The notes: generated by a model not told the origin, from the letters alone. 64,000 bases of DNA from Winslowiella arboricola (GCF_025527015.1 NZ_JAODIM010000043.1:310001-374000); one strand, 5' to 3'; shown: positions 1 to 9,380, counted from the stretch's first letter. Translations and numbers: made by a program.

Positions 1-636
1 GGTCTGCTGTTTCATCTGACGATGCAGGGTACGCAGCGAGAGAGAGAACCCCTCCGCCAGTCGATCCCAGTCAATTTCCTCGCTGTAGTGATCGTTCAGC
101 CAGTCAAGCATGCGGCGCAGACGACCATCCTGATCGTCGCAATGCTGCTCGCAGCGTCCCTGACGTAACAGCATCAGCAGCTGCATAAAATGCAGCTCCT
201 GCTCTGCCTGCTGCTGAAGCGACTCCGCCGCAGGCAGATTCTCCAGCTGATAAATCACCGCTTTAGCCTGCGCCATCAGCTTATTACCGATGCGCCAGTG
301 CGACGGATAAACACCATCCTGCTCCTGTGGCAGCAGATCGCGCAGCCCGGTTAAAAAACGAAAAGCATCGGGGCCGCGGTACAGCACATTGGTCAGACAG
401 AGATTCTCCGTCTGCTCATACAGATGGCGATCGTGATCGCGCACAAAGCAGACGCAGCCACCGCACAGGGTCTGCGGCTGACCGTTAAACACATGAATAC
501 CTGAACCTTGCTCCACCAGCACAATTTCATGGAAATCATGATGATGCTCAGGAAACGCCGCCTGTGGCACGCGTGGCTCAATAGCAATCGGCAGGCCGCC
601 TGCCGGGAAAAAATCAACGCTGTGCAATACGGTCAT
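1..636 (-). CDS. rhaS: L-rhamnose-responsive AraC-family activator RhaS (partial, 3' end outside window)
   Basis: The visible 212 codons begin [14 protein letters not shown] and run closely parallel to Escherichia coli RhaS: the cupin-like effector domain ([27 protein letters not shown]) is followed by the start of the AraC/XylS DNA-binding domain ([14 protein letters not shown]). The second helix-turn-helix lies beyond base 1, so the gene is cut by the window edge. RhaS binds L-rhamnose and activates rhaBAD (and rhaT in E. coli). It is divergent from rhaB across about 300 bp, the arrangement known from E. coli, where rhaR follows rhaS; whether rhaR is present here cannot be seen. The assignment rests on domain content, family-specific sequence and the flanking rhaBADM genes. 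Confidence 0.95.
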   Translation of the reverse strand, partial: MTVLHSVDFFPAGGLPIAIEPRVPQAAFPEHHHDFHEIVLVEQGSGIHVFNGQPQTLCGGCVCFVRDHDRHLYEQTENLCLTNVLYRGPDAFRFLTGLRDLLPQEQDGVYPSHWRIGNKLMAQAKAVIYQLENLPAAESLQQQAEQELHFMQLLMLLRQGRCEQHCDDQDGRLRRMLDWLNDHYSEEIDWDRLAEGFSLSLRTLHRQMKQQT

Positions 637-935
637 GATTAATCCTCTGGTAACAAGCCCGTAACCGATACTAATCAGCGCCTGCCAACCTTACCTTGAA
701 TTTTGTACGCGGAAACTCGCTTAACGGGCTAATTTTTCAAGAATGTTCGGGAAAAAATCAGAAATGCGTAATGCGTCACATCTGCCAGCAGCGGGAGGGA
801 AAGTGGAAACTGTGAGCTGATTCACGTTCATCTTTGCGGCATTGCCAGCGCGCTGTCACCACTGGCAGTGTCAGGAAGGTGGCAAATATGACGGATTTTA
901 CACTGGTGGCATTGGATCACCAGGAAGCTTACGCC
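637..935. promoter_or_regulatory. rhaS-rhaB divergent control region
   Basis: This 299-bp gene-free interval separates rhaS from rhaB. By analogy with E. coli it should carry RhaS and RhaR half-sites and CRP sites. I can point to one clear CRP-like box (811-826, separate entry), but I could not place the RhaS half-sites by eye. An open frame extends upstream of the rhaB start in this region, but it matches no family and lies across the expected promoter, so it is not treated as coding. Confidence 0.7.
811..826 (+). promoter_or_regulatory. CRP-binding site of the rha promoter
   Basis: TGTGAGCTGATTCACG fits the TGTGA-N6-TCACA consensus with one mismatch in the last base. Its centre lies about 117 bp before the rhaB start codon. 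In E. coli the CRP site of rhaBAD is centred near -92, so this distance would leave a short leader. It predicts catabolite-sensitive, CRP-assisted expression of rhaBADM. Confidence 0.75.
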
Positions 936-2408
936 ATGACCATTCGCCATATCGTTGCCATCGACCTTGGCGCCTCAAGCGGGCGCATTATGCTGGGGGA
1001 TTATCGCCCTGACGATGGCAACCTGACGTTGCGTGAAGTCCGCCGGTTTGGCAATCAGCGACGCATTATCTCCGGCTATGACTGCTGGGATCTGCTGGCG
1101 CTGGAAACAGAAATTCGCGCCGGTCTGGCGCAGCTGGATAACGAGGGTATTGTGCCCGACAGCATCGGCATTGATACCTGGGGAGTTGATATCGTTCTGC
1201 TGGATGCGCACGGTGAGTGCGTTGGTCTGCCGGTCTCTTATCGCGATCCGCGTACCCACGGCATGATGCAAAAAGCGCAGTGCGAGCTGGGTAAGGAGAC
1301 GATCTGGCAGCGCAGCGGTATTCAGTTTTTACCCTTTAATACTCTCTATCAGCTGCGCGCCTTTAGCGATGCTAACCCTGAGCGGGTGGATCGTGTCGCC
1401 CATGCGCTGCTAATTCCCGATTATCTGCACTACCGCCTGACCGGTCAGCTGAACTGGGAGTACACCAATGCCACCACCACCCAGTTGCTGAATCTGCACA
1501 GCGGCGAATGGGATAAGACGCTGTTGCAGTGGGCCGGGGCGCAAGCCAGCTGGTTTGGCCGTCCGACACCGCCGGGAAAGGTGGTTGGCGCATGGCTTAA
1601 TGCACAAGGGGTTGCGGTGCCGGTAATCGCCGTTGCCACCCATGATACCGCCAGCGCAATTCTCGCTACGCCATTATCCGATAGCGACAGCGCTTATCTC
1701 AGTTCTGGCACCTGGTCACTGATGGGTTTTGAGAGTCGGCAGCCTTATAACGGCAGTGATGCGTTGCAGGCCAATATTACCAATGAAGGCGGTGCGGAAG
1801 GGCGCTACCGGGTGCTGAAAAATATTATGGGGCTATGGCTGCTACAGCGGGTCTGTGAGGAGTTACAGATTGACGATCTCTGTCAGCTGATTGACGAGGC
1901 GGCACAACTGCCCGCCTGCAAATCGTTTTTTTATCCCAATGACGAACGGTTTATTAATCCCGCCAGTATGGTGCGTGAAATTCAGGATGCCTGTGCCGGG
2001 CAGGGCATGGCGATCCCGCAATCCGCCAGCGAGCTGGCGCGCTGCATTTTTGACAGTCTGGCGCTGCTCTATCGTCAGGTGATGGGCGAGCTGGCGCAGC
2101 TGCGCGGCAAGCCATTTACCCGGCTGCATATTGTCGGTGGCGGCAGTCAGAACCATTTCCTGAATCAGCTCTGCGCCAATGCCTGCAACGTACCGGTTAG
2201 CGCCGGACCGGTAGAGGCATCCACCCTCGGCAATATTGGCTGCCAGCTGATTGCGCTGGGCGAGGTGGCTGATGTACAGCAGTTCCGCCAGCGGGTGGTG
2301 CAGAACTTTCCGCAGCATCTTATTCAGCCTTATCACGATAGCGCTTTCACGGCCTGCTGGTCGCGTTTTCAGTCGCTCAGTCAACCCACTAAGGAGCTTT
2401 GCTTATGA
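936..2408 (+). CDS. rhaB: L-rhamnulokinase
   Basis: RhaB phosphorylates L-rhamnulose with ATP to L-rhamnulose 1-phosphate in the cytoplasm, the second step of rhamnose catabolism. The 490-residue product matches E. coli RhaB (489 aa) along its length. It shows the FGGY-kinase phosphate-binding start ([13 protein letters not shown]), [57 protein letters not shown] and the C-terminal VGGGSQN. A start 34 codons upstream is possible, but the ATG at 936 has an AGGAAG ribosome site at 922-927 and begins where family members begin. The stop overlaps the rhaA start (ATGA), indicating translational coupling. It is first in the rhaBADM operon and is expected to be RhaS/CRP-activated. Confidence 0.97.
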   Translation: MTIRHIVAIDLGASSGRIMLGDYRPDDGNLTLREVRRFGNQRRIISGYDCWDLLALETEIRAGLAQLDNEGIVPDSIGIDTWGVDIVLLDAHGECVGLPVSYRDPRTHGMMQKAQCELGKETIWQRSGIQFLPFNTLYQLRAFSDANPERVDRVAHALLIPDYLHYRLTGQLNWEYTNATTTQLLNLHSGEWDKTLLQWAGAQASWFGRPTPPGKVVGAWLNAQGVAVPVIAVATHDTASAILATPLSDSDSAYLSSGTWSLMGFESRQPYNGSDALQANITNEGGAEGRYRVLKNIMGLWLLQRVCEELQIDDLCQLIDEAAQLPACKSFFYPNDERFINPASMVREIQDACAGQGMAIPQSASELARCIFDSLALLYRQVMGELAQLRGKPFTRLHIVGGGSQNHFLNQLCANACNVPVSAGPVEASTLGNIGCQLIALGEVADVQQFRQRVVQNFPQHLIQPYHDSAFTACWSRFQSLSQPTKELCL

Positions 2409-3661
2409 CCAGGCTAATCGAACAGGCTTACGAACTGGCGCAACAGCGTTTTTCCGCCATCGGTATTGATGTCGATGCGGCGATGGCGCAACTGGATCGG
2501 CTACCGATCTCGATGCACTGCTGGCAGGGCGATGATGTACGCGGATTTGAAAACCCGCAGGGCGCGCTGACCGGTGGTATTCAGGCTACCGGAAACTATC
2601 CCGGCAAAGCGCGCAGCGCCAGCGAACTGCGCGCCGATCTCGATCAGGCGATGGCGCTGATCCCGGGGCCGAAGCGGCTGAATCTGCATGCCATCTATCT
2701 GGAGAGCGAACAGCCGGTAGAGCGCAACGCGATTTTGCCCGAGCATTTCGCCAGCTGGGTGGCGTGGGCAAAGCGCAACCAGCTGGGGCTCGATTTTAAT
2801 CCAACCTGCTTCTCCCACCCGCTGAGCGCCGACGGCTTTACCCTCGCACACCACGATGCTGCGGTGCGTCAGTTCTGGATCGAGCACTGCCAGGCGAGCC
2901 GTAAAGTTTCCGCTTACTTTGGCGAGCAGCTGGGGACACCATCGGTTATGAATATCTGGGTGCCGGATGGCATGAAAGATCTGACGGTGGATCGTCTGGC
3001 GCCGCGCCAGCGGCTGATGAACTCGCTGGATGAAATTATCAAAGAGAAGCTGAATCCGGCTCATCATATTGATGCGGTGGAAAGTAAATTGTTTGGTATC
3101 GGCGCTGAAAGCTACACCGTTGGTTCCAGTGAGTTTTGCCTCGGTTATGCCGCCAGTCGCCAGACTGCGCTGACGCTGGATGCCGGTCATTTCCATCCGA
3201 CGGAAGTGATCTCCGATAAGATCTCCGCCGCCATGCTGTATGTGCCGCGCCTGCTGCTGCATGTCAGTCGTCCGGTGCGCTGGGACAGCGACCATGTGGT
3301 GCTGCTGGATGACGAAACCCAGGCGATTGCCAGCGAGATTGTGCGTCAGCGTCTGTTTGACAAAGTGCATATTGGTCTCGATTTCTTCGACGCCTCAATT
3401 AACCGTATTGCCGCCTGGGTGATCGGAACCCGCAACGCGAAAAAAGCATTGCTGCGCGCGCTGCTGGAGCCGGTTGATCAACTGCGCAAGCTGGAGCTGG
3501 AAGGGGACTTTACCGCCCGGCTGGCGCTGCTGGAAGAGCAGAAATCACTGCCGTGGCAGGCGGTATGGGAACGCTACTGCTTGCGACATGACGTGCCTGC
3601 GGATGCCAGCTGGCTGGGTGATGTGCGCAACTACGAACAACAAATACTGAGTCAACGCTAA
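2405..3661 (+). CDS. rhaA: L-rhamnose isomerase
   Basis: RhaA interconverts L-rhamnose and L-rhamnulose, the first catabolic step. The protein has 418 aa (E. coli 419) and is nearly collinear with it. Recognisable segments are [99 protein letters not shown] and [17 protein letters not shown], which include the metal-binding Glu/Asp/His positions of the TIM barrel. The ATG at 2405 overlaps the rhaB stop by four bases; a start two codons earlier has no family support. It is the second gene of the operon, followed by rhaD after nine bases. Confidence 0.97.
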   Translation: MTRLIEQAYELAQQRFSAIGIDVDAAMAQLDRLPISMHCWQGDDVRGFENPQGALTGGIQATGNYPGKARSASELRADLDQAMALIPGPKRLNLHAIYLESEQPVERNAILPEHFASWVAWAKRNQLGLDFNPTCFSHPLSADGFTLAHHDAAVRQFWIEHCQASRKVSAYFGEQLGTPSVMNIWVPDGMKDLTVDRLAPRQRLMNSLDEIIKEKLNPAHHIDAVESKLFGIGAESYTVGSSEFCLGYAASRQTALTLDAGHFHPTEVISDKISAAMLYVPRLLLHVSRPVRWDSDHVVLLDDETQAIASEIVRQRLFDKVHIGLDFFDASINRIAAWVIGTRNAKKALLRALLEPVDQLRKLELEGDFTARLALLEEQKSLPWQAVWERYCLRHDVPADASWLGDVRNYEQQILSQR

Positions 3662-3670
3662 GGATCTACT

Positions 3671-4513
3671 ATGTCAGGCATTCTTTCTTCGTGGTTTGTG
3701 CAGGGAATGGTCAAAGCCACCAGTGATATGTGGTTAAAAGGCTGGGATGAGCGCAACGGTGGCAACATCAGTCTGCGTCTGCTTGAGGAAGAGGTGAAAC
3801 CCTTCGCCGCCGATTTTGTCGCCGAACCCCGCTATATTACGCTAAGCCAACCGGCGCCAGCACTGGCTGACTGCTGGTTCCTGGTCACCGGTTCCGGCAA
3901 GTTTTTCCGTAATGTGCAGCTTGATCCGGCGGACAGCCTGGTGCTGTTGCAGGTTAGCGCCGATGGGCTGTCATTCCGCATTCACTGGGGGCTGGTGAAT
4001 GGCGGCGTGCCCACTTCCGAGCTGGCGTCGCATTTCCAGTCGCACTCGGTACGCAAGCAGCTGACCCATGGCAGCGACCGGGTGATTATGCACTGCCACG
4101 CCACCAATTTTATCGCGCTAAGCTATGTGCTGGAGCTGGATGCCGCGCGTTTTACCCGCCAGCTATGGGAAGGCAGTACCGAATGTCTGGTGGTATTCCC
4201 GGATGGCGTGGGTATTGTGCCGTGGATGGTGCCAGGCACTGACGGCATTGGCAGTAAAACTGCGGAGCAGATGAAATCGCACAGTCTGGTGCTCTGGCCG
4301 TTCCACGGTATTTTTGCTGCCGGTCCGTCGCTGGATGAAGCGTTTGGCCTGATCGATACCGCCGAAAAATCCTCCGAAGTGCTGGTAAAAGTGATTTCCA
4401 TGGGGGGGATGAAGCAGACCATCTCCACCGCTGAACTGATTGCACTGGGTGAGCGGTTTGGCGTACGGCCATGGCAGGCGGCGCTGGACGTGGGGAAACG
4501 CAATGTTGCGTAA
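3671..4513 (+). CDS. rhaD: Rhamnulose-1-phosphate aldolase
   Basis: This class II, zinc-dependent aldolase cleaves L-rhamnulose 1-phosphate to dihydroxyacetone phosphate and L-lactaldehyde. The 280-aa protein aligns with E. coli RhaD (274 aa) throughout. The start ([20 protein letters not shown]), [23 protein letters not shown], the zinc-binding [39 protein letters not shown] and [17 protein letters not shown] are all conserved. The start ATG follows AAGGATCT. The 3' end overlaps rhaM by 11 bases, so the two are probably translationally coupled. The lactaldehyde product is normally handled by FucO or AldA, neither of which is in this window. Confidence 0.97.
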   Translation: MSGILSSWFVQGMVKATSDMWLKGWDERNGGNISLRLLEEEVKPFAADFVAEPRYITLSQPAPALADCWFLVTGSGKFFRNVQLDPADSLVLLQVSADGLSFRIHWGLVNGGVPTSELASHFQSHSVRKQLTHGSDRVIMHCHATNFIALSYVLELDAARFTRQLWEGSTECLVVFPDGVGIVPWMVPGTDGIGSKTAEQMKSHSLVLWPFHGIFAAGPSLDEAFGLIDTAEKSSEVLVKVISMGGMKQTISTAELIALGERFGVRPWQAALDVGKRNVA

Positions 4514-4817
4514 AGCGTTTGTGATGCAGGTTTACCCGCAGGCGCATGTGGCTTACCAGCAACGTCACGCGCCGATCTGGCCCGAGCTGGAAGCTACGCT
4601 TAAGCAGCATGGCGCCCATAACTACAGCATCTTTCTTGATGCTGGCCGCAATCTGCTGTTTGCTTATGTCGAGATTGAGTCCGAGGCGCGCTGGGCGGCG
4701 GTGGCGCAAACCGACGTTTGTCAGCGCTGGTGGCAATCGATGCGCGAGCTGATGCCGTCCAATACGGATAACAGTCCGGTTAGTGAAGCGTTAACGGCGG
4801 TATTTTATCTGCAATAA
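4503..4817 (+). CDS. rhaM: L-rhamnose mutarotase
   Basis: RhaM interconverts the alpha and beta anomers of L-rhamnose, supplying the form used by the isomerase. The 104-aa product has the same length as E. coli RhaM and reads [15 protein letters not shown] at its start. [31 protein letters not shown] and the signature VCQRWWQSM...PSNTDNSPV are conserved, including the His and paired Trp residues of the active site. A longer reading frame begins at 4440, but the ATG at 4503, inside the end of rhaD, matches the family start. It is the last gene of the operon and is followed by a weak hairpin. Confidence 0.96.
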   Translation: MLRKAFVMQVYPQAHVAYQQRHAPIWPELEATLKQHGAHNYSIFLDAGRNLLFAYVEIESEARWAAVAQTDVCQRWWQSMRELMPSNTDNSPVSEALTAVFYLQ

Positions 4818-4820
4818 AGC

Positions 4821-4846
4821 GTAACGGGCGGGAAACTGTCCGTTAC
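4821..4846 (+). terminator. Weak hairpin after rhaM
   Basis: GTAACGG (4821-4827) pairs with CCGTTAC (4840-4846) around a 12-nt loop just after the rhaM stop. There is no following T-run, so it may be an RNA-stabilising hairpin rather than an intrinsic terminator. Confidence 0.35.
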
Positions 4847-4978
4847 ACCTTATAGCAGGCGGATAAAATGTCGCTATAACCATAAGATATCTTTAATCAA
4901 ATCCGTGATTAATATCACCTAATTTATCATGCCCGGCAGTTAAGATATTTTTACTTAAAATCACAGGGAGTGATTAAA

Positions 4979-5812
4979 ATGGTCAATGGCATTGGAGCAA
5001 CATTCTCTTCTTCACAAAATACTCAAGCAAAAATTAACATAGTTCGTCGCGAAGATTGTAAAGCAGAAGATATTTACGACTTTAATTACAATCCACATAA
5101 TGACGGACTTTATCCTTGCAGGGTAAATGGTGAACCAAAGTATCTGTCGCCGATAGGTGTGGGCGAATCCAGTTTCGGCATCCCAATAACAATGCATGGT
5201 ATTAAATTAGATTTTAAGAGTGCTGAGAAGTTTTTTGCTACCGATATATCCTCTTTAGAAAGGAAAAGTTATTATGATAATACCCTGGAAGTGAGAGAGT
5301 TTACTGAAAATGACAGGCGATATGTATGGTCACTTGCTCGCCAGCAGGCAGAAGTGCATCTTGTCGGGCAACTTGCTGTATTTGCTAAAGTTGAGATAAG
5401 CCCAGGTACATGTATTGGCGCGTATTCTGGCGAAGTGATAAACGATGATAATGAGAGTGAATTCACCAGCGAGCAGATTAATACTTATAGTACAGAGTTC
5501 AGAATCTGCAGGAACGGTGAAAGAGCTAAAACAGTAATAGTCGGGGATGGCGCTTTATCCAGAATTAATGGGATATTCAGTCATGACCATGAACGAGGAT
5601 GGTATGAAGAAAAGTCAAGTGTTAACGTCTGTTTTGCGAACGTACCGGCAATAACAAATATTGGTGAAGATTTATTATTACCCTGTGTTTTCGCTATAGC
5701 CAGTATCAACCCTGGCGAAGAGTTGAGAATAGAATATGGATATAGTAATAAGCAGGTTAGTAAAATGATGGCGGGATATAATCCAAAAAATAACGCTGAC
5801 AAAAAAGATTAA
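4979..5812 (+). CDS. SET-domain protein, putative lysine methyltransferase / effector-like
   Basis: This 277-aa AT-rich gene encodes a C-terminal SET-like domain. Motif I is AVFAKVEISPGTCIGAYSGE (133-152), which resembles the GVFA...I..GT.IGEYSGE start of SET enzymes. SRINGIFSHDHERG (194-207) followed by SVNVCFANV (214-222) occupies the place of the RFINH..NPN segment. ELRIEYGY (248-255) replaces the final ELxYDY. SET enzymes transfer methyl groups from S-adenosylmethionine to lysines. The canonical NHS-type motif is degenerate, so activity is uncertain. The 130-residue N-terminus matches nothing I know. An in-frame GTG at 4970 is possible, but the ATG at 4979 has AGGGAG eight bases upstream. 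Base composition differs sharply from the rha genes, which suggests transfer. Bacterial SET proteins of this kind are sometimes secreted effectors; secretion here is inference. Confidence 0.7.
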   Translation: MVNGIGATFSSSQNTQAKINIVRREDCKAEDIYDFNYNPHNDGLYPCRVNGEPKYLSPIGVGESSFGIPITMHGIKLDFKSAEKFFATDISSLERKSYYDNTLEVREFTENDRRYVWSLARQQAEVHLVGQLAVFAKVEISPGTCIGAYSGEVINDDNESEFTSEQINTYSTEFRICRNGERAKTVIVGDGALSRINGIFSHDHERGWYEEKSSVNVCFANVPAITNIGEDLLLPCVFAIASINPGEELRIEYGYSNKQVSKMMAGYNPKNNADKKD

Positions 5813-5862
5813 AAGAGAGACATGAATCTGAGATAAATGTCTCTCCATAGTATTAATAACAA

Positions 5863-6507
5863 TCAGTTCCCGGCTCTTCCTGCCAGCGTCGGCCAAAGCT
5901 GCATCATCGTATCGATAATCCCATCCAGCTGCTGACGGCTGGCGCCTTCACGGGCACGCACTGACATGCCCTGCAATACGCAGGAGAGATAGCTGGCAAT
6001 CTGATTCACATCGCGCTCGGCTGCGATTTCGCCCTGTTGCTGGCGTTGCTGTAAAAACTCCAGCAGCGTGGCTTCCTGCAAATCATGACGTGCGCGCAGC
6101 ATCTCCGCCACTTCAGCGGAATCCGCAGAAAGCGCTGTTGAAGTACAGATAAAGAAACAGCCTGCGGGCTTATCGCCATCGGTAAAACAAGCGGCGGTGG
6201 AGCGGAAATAGTTTTCAATGCCCTGCGCCACGGTACGTTCCGGGCAGGCAAGGGCGGCTTTCCGCTGTTCGGCAAACTTCTCGATATAGCGATCCATCAC
6301 GGCACGAAACAGACCCTCTTTATTCTCAAATTCAGCATACAGCGTCGGGGCTTTCGCGCCGGTTGCCTGCACTAAATCGGCTAAAGATGTCGCTTCATAA
6401 CCATGCGCCCAGAACAGCGCCAGCGCTTTATCAAGCGCGCTTTCGCGATCAAACAGTTTTGGTCGTCCGCGACCTTTTTTTACACAGAGTTCCTCATTAC
6501 TACTCAT
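5863..6507 (-). CDS. comR: TetR-family repressor ComR
   Basis: The 214-aa protein has an N-terminal TetR helix-turn-helix (GYEATSLADLVQATGAKAPTLY) and aligns along its length with E. coli ComR (YcfQ). CVKKGRGRPKLFDR, FENKEGLFRAVMDRYI, GCFFICTSTALSADS and QGMSVRAREGAS are shared. In E. coli ComR represses bhsA and is released by copper. The neighbourhood supports the assignment: two bhsA-like genes are divergent from it, and the motif TTANCGATCRTTA occurs once 40 bp before its own start and twice before bhsA, which points to autoregulation and repression of bhsA. Copper as the inducer is known only for the E. coli protein. Confidence 0.9.
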   Translation of the reverse strand: MSSNEELCVKKGRGRPKLFDRESALDKALALFWAHGYEATSLADLVQATGAKAPTLYAEFENKEGLFRAVMDRYIEKFAEQRKAALACPERTVAQGIENYFRSTAACFTDGDKPAGCFFICTSTALSADSAEVAEMLRARHDLQEATLLEFLQQRQQQGEIAAERDVNQIASYLSCVLQGMSVRAREGASRQQLDGIIDTMMQLWPTLAGRAGN

Positions 6508-6546
6508 AACTCCTCACTTAACCTGCTTACAACCTGTTCAATTAAA

Positions 6547-6559
6547 TTACCGATCATTA
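6547..6559. promoter_or_regulatory. Operator-like motif, copy 1 (comR side)
   Basis: TTACCGATCATTA lies 40 bp upstream of the comR start. It shares an imperfect palindrome (TTANCGATCRTTA) with two copies nearer bhsA. The position suggests autoregulation of comR. Confidence 0.6.
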
Positions 6560-6704
6560 TAAAAATAATCAAGTCCCGCTTGTCGAACAGAGATTTTAAT
6601 CAACACAACCTGCTTAACATCCTGTGCGTTGCCAGCGGAGGTCTGTACTGAGAAAATTTTTTTCAGGGTTTAATCACTTGAAAATCAGCGGCATGCTTAT
6701 TAAA

Positions 6705-6717
6705 TTAACGATCATTA
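6705..6717. promoter_or_regulatory. Operator-like motif, copy 2
   Basis: TTAACGATCATTA lies just upstream of the -35 element of the predicted bhsA promoter. It is one of three copies of the motif in the comR-bhsA intergenic region (6508-6824), which otherwise holds no gene. Confidence 0.65.
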
Positions 6718-6727
6718 AAAAATAGTG

Positions 6728-6757
6728 TTGACGACAGGTGGGGCAGAGGTTTAGCAT
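6728..6757 (+). promoter_or_regulatory. Predicted sigma70 promoter of the bhsA-like genes
   Basis: TTGACG (6728-6733) and TAGCAT (6752-6757) are separated by 18 bp. The predicted start point near 6764 falls inside operator copy 3, consistent with repression by steric block. Confidence 0.5.
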
Positions 6758-6761
6758 TTAG

Positions 6762-6774
6762 TTATCGATCGTTA
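6762..6774. promoter_or_regulatory. Operator-like motif, copy 3 (overlaps the predicted bhsA start point)
   Basis: TTATCGATCGTTA sits immediately after the predicted -10 box of the first bhsA-like gene, 50 bp before its ATG. It is the most nearly palindromic of the three copies. Confidence 0.65.
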
Positions 6775-6824
6775 ACTTAATAACGACGCCAACATGAAAC
6801 AACCCGAATCCGAGAGAGAAGATT

Positions 6825-7082
6825 ATGAAAAACGTTAAAACTGCAGTTATCGCTATCGCGCTGTCCACTTTGTCATTTGGCAGCTTCGCCGCTGAGCTGG
6901 TTAACAGTGAACCGCAGCAGCAGCAACAGATTGGTGTGATTTCCGCCACCGGTGGCAGCAACCTGGCGTCACTGGAAGCGCAGCTGAATGAGAAAGCCAG
7001 CGCTGCCGGTGCCAAATCTTTCCGTATTACCTCGACTTCAGGTCAGAACAACCTGCACGGCACCGCCGTGATCTATCAGTAA
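6825..7082 (+). CDS. bhsA: BhsA-like DUF1471 periplasmic stress protein, copy 1
   Basis: The 85-aa protein starts MKNVKTAVIAIALSTLSFGS, a Sec signal peptide ending near residue 22 (FAA). The mature domain is of the BhsA/McbA/YhcN type (IGVISATGGSNLASLEAQL, GAKSFRITSTSGQNNLHGTA). E. coli BhsA (YcfR) has the same length, start and end, and affects outer-membrane copper permeability, biofilm formation and stress survival. A run of five Gln (residues 31-35) is specific to this copy. It is divergent from comR, whose motif overlaps the predicted promoter. A paralogue follows 39 bp downstream, probably in the same transcript. Confidence 0.9.
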   Translation: MKNVKTAVIAIALSTLSFGSFAAELVNSEPQQQQQIGVISATGGSNLASLEAQLNEKASAAGAKSFRITSTSGQNNLHGTAVIYQ

Positions 7083-7121
7083 GTCGTCGTTTAACCACAA
7101 ATTTAAATTAAAGGTATCGTA

Positions 7122-7379
7122 ATGAAAAACATCAAATATGCAGTCGCCGCGCTGGTTCTTAGCAGCGTTTCATTTGCCGGTGTTGCCGCGCAACAAGTTG
7201 ATATTTCGCCTGCCGATCAGCAGAAAGTGGGAGTGGTAAGTGCTACCGGTAGTTCGAACCTGACCTCACTGGAAAACCAGTTATCAGCGAAAGCCGCGGC
7301 CGCAGGCGCAAAGTCTTTCCGCATCACTTCGACCTCTGGTCAGAACAAGTTGCATGGCACCGCAGTAATCTATAACTAA
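7122..7379 (+). CDS. BhsA-like DUF1471 periplasmic stress protein, copy 2
   Basis: This is a tandem paralogue of the preceding gene, also 85 aa. It shares the signal peptide pattern (MKNIKYAVAALVLSSVSFAG) and the C-terminal segment KSFRITSTSGQNKLHGTAVI almost unchanged. The middle has diverged (QQVDISPADQQKVGVVSATG). An AAAGG ribosome site precedes the ATG. The strong conservation of the C-terminal half against the divergent N-terminal half fits duplication followed by specialisation of the mature N-terminus. Co-transcription and ComR control are inferred from spacing. A strong hairpin terminator follows. Confidence 0.88.
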   Translation: MKNIKYAVAALVLSSVSFAGVAAQQVDISPADQQKVGVVSATGSSNLTSLENQLSAKAAAAGAKSFRITSTSGQNKLHGTAVIYN

Positions 7380-7399
7380 CGTTGACTCCGCAGGACAAG

Positions 7400-7435
7400 G
7401 GCTTCGCCAGTCACTAATGACTGACGAAGCCTTTT
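7400..7435. terminator. Intrinsic terminator between the bhsA pair and sotB
   Basis: GGCTTCGCCAGTCA and TGACTGACGAAGCC form a 14-bp stem with one mismatch and a CTAA loop, followed by TTTT on the plus strand. It lies between convergent genes and probably serves the bhsA-like genes. Confidence 0.85.
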
Positions 7436-7441
7436 CTGTTA

Positions 7442-8626
7442 TTAACCGTTGCTGCGCAGTTGCGGATAGCGGCGGAAGATAAATACACACCAGAACAGCG
7501 AAATCAGCCCCAGCAGCGCGCCGGTATTGCCAACGTCAGACATCTTCAGATGGATACTGACCTGATTACCCAGCAGCGCTCCGGCGCCAATACCGATGTT
7601 GTAAATGCCGGAAAACAGCGACATCGCCACATCGGTGGCATCCGGCGCCAGCGACAATACCCGCACCTGCATCGCCAGGCCAATCATCATCATCGCCATG
7701 CCCCAGATTATGCACAGCAGCGAAATCGCCTGTGGGTGAATGGCGGCAAACAGCAGCAACCCCATACATAATGTGATCAGGCTGATAGCACTTATCACCA
7801 GCGCGGAAGGGAATTTATTGCCAAATACGCTGAAGATGACACTGCCAAGAATCCCGGCAGCGCCAAAAATCAGCAGCAGGAAGGTCGTGAAGTTTTCACC
7901 CATTGCCGCCACCACCTGCATAAACGGCTCGATATAGCTGTATGCGGTGTAGTGGGCGGTGACCACCAGTGTGGTTAGCAGGTAAAGGCTGACCAGCGCC
8001 GGGCGTTTAAACAACATCGGCACACTGCTAAGCGATCCGGTATGCTCGCTTGGCAGTTTTGGCAGCAGTTTTACCAGAATCAGCACCAGTACCAGTGCGG
8101 AAATGCCAATCATGCCAAAGGTCATACGCCAGCCAAGATACTGGCCGATAATGCGGCCCATCGGCACGCCCAGCACCATCGCCAGCGCCGTACCGGTCGC
8201 CAGCATGCTTAACGCCTGGGTTTTCTTACCCGCCGGGGCAACACGAATCGCCAGTGAGGCAGTGATTGACCAGAAAATCGCATGGGACAGCGCAATGCCA
8301 ATCCGTGAAACCACCAGTGAGCGGAAATCCCACGCCATCACCGACAGCACATGGCTGACAATAAATAGCGCGAAAATCCCCATCAGCAGCAGGCGGCGTT
8401 CCACCTGCCGCGTGGCCAGCATCAACGGTAGCGACATCAGCGCCACCACCCATGCATAGATAGTCAGCATAATCCCGACGTCGGGACTGTTCATGCCGAA
8501 GCTGCTGGCAATATCCGATAACAGGCCAACCGGCACGAATTCGGTGGTATTAAAGATAAATGCCGCAATGGAAAGCAGAACGACGCGTAGCCAGGCCGTT
8601 TTACGTGAAACTGTGGTTGATTGCAT
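7442..8626 (-). CDS. sotB: Sugar efflux transporter SotB (MFS)
   Basis: This 394-aa, 12-helix major facilitator matches E. coli SotB (YdeA). The N-terminus ([35 protein letters not shown]), [35 protein letters not shown] and [20 protein letters not shown] are strongly conserved. SotB exports L-arabinose and related sugars or IPTG from the cytoplasm and relieves sugar stress. It is a single gene, convergent with the bhsA pair; no regulator is obvious beside it. The upstream 205 bp (8627-8831) contain no recognisable element. Confidence 0.93.
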   Translation of the reverse strand: MQSTTVSRKTAWLRVVLLSIAAFIFNTTEFVPVGLLSDIASSFGMNSPDVGIMLTIYAWVVALMSLPLMLATRQVERRLLLMGIFALFIVSHVLSVMAWDFRSLVVSRIGIALSHAIFWSITASLAIRVAPAGKKTQALSMLATGTALAMVLGVPMGRIIGQYLGWRMTFGMIGISALVLVLILVKLLPKLPSEHTGSLSSVPMLFKRPALVSLYLLTTLVVTAHYTAYSYIEPFMQVVAAMGENFTTFLLLIFGAAGILGSVIFSVFGNKFPSALVISAISLITLCMGLLLFAAIHPQAISLLCIIWGMAMMMIGLAMQVRVLSLAPDATDVAMSLFSGIYNIGIGAGALLGNQVSIHLKMSDVGNTGALLGLISLFWCVFIFRRYPQLRSNG

Positions 8627-8831
8627 TGGATTAACAGAATGTCAGAGGTAAGTTCATTTCGACTCGGCGAAATCCGCAGGGACGCAAAAAAGTGACGCCC
8701 ATCACGTTTAGAACGGCTATTGTGTTTTATTTATGCGATGAGTTAAACCAGAAAATTATTAAAACTGGCAGTTTTTTTGTGGTTTACCCCGCCCGGTTCA
8801 ACAGTCAGCGGATGAGTGCAGCAAAATAGCG

Positions 8832-9380
8832 CTATTTCTGGCGCTTAACCGGCATCATACGCAACAGCGTATTGTCTTTCAGCAGATAGTGATGGAACAG
8901 GGCGGCGATACTGTGCAGGGCAATCAGATAATAGCCAAGCGGTGCCAGTGTTTCGTGCAGATCGATCAGCTGACTTGCCAGTTCGCGGTTGGGCGGGCTG
9001 GCAACCGGCATCGAAAGGCCAAACATAACCCAGTCGTTGCCGCGCAGATAGCGTGAACTGAGGCCAAGAATCGGCAATGAGATAAACAGCAGATAGATAA
9101 TGATGTGCAGCAGGTGCGCCAGCCCGCGCTGCCATAACGGCGGCAGTGGCGCAATTGGCGGTGTAGCGTGGCGATAGCGCAGGAAGATCCGCGCCAGCAT
9201 CAGCAGCAGAATTGTGGTGCCACAGCTAAAGTGGGTAGCCATCATCGCACTACGCAGCAGAGAGCCACGTTCAGCAAAACCCCGTAATTCAATAGTGGCA
9301 TAAGTCACTATCAGCAATATCACTACCAGCCAGTGCAGGGTGATCTGCGAAGGCGCATACTTTTTCATGATCAGATCCAT
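8832..9380 (-). CDS. cybB: Cytochrome b561 (CybB-like)
   Basis: The 182-aa protein has four predicted transmembrane helices and the dihaem b561 fold. Candidate haem His residues occur in ITLHWLVV, MMATHFSCG, DLHETLAPLGYYLIALH and AALFHHYLLKDN. The C-terminus DNTLLRMMPVKRQ is almost identical to E. coli CybB. The family moves electrons between ubiquinol and acceptors such as superoxide in the inner membrane. The true start may be the Met at residue 5 (position 9368), because neither start has a strong ribosome site. No co-transcribed partner is visible. Confidence 0.9.
   Translation of the reverse strand: MDLIMKKYAPSQITLHWLVVILLIVTYATIELRGFAERGSLLRSAMMATHFSCGTTILLLMLARIFLRYRHATPPIAPLPPLWQRGLAHLLHIIIYLLFISLPILGLSSRYLRGNDWVMFGLSMPVASPPNRELASQLIDLHETLAPLGYYLIALHSIAALFHHYLLKDNTLLRMMPVKRQK

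Noticed and set aside
834-935. Upstream extension of rhaB
   Set aside because: It crosses the expected promoter, has no counterpart in RhaB proteins, and the ATG at 936 has a proper ribosome site.
2501-3370. A 289-codon frame on the reverse strand inside rhaA
   Set aside because: It lies wholly opposite a clear rhaA gene, and its translation has no family character; it is a by-product of GC-rich codon use.
4821-4846. Strong terminator after rhaM
   Set aside because: The hairpin has a long loop and no T-run, so it is listed only as a weak hairpin.
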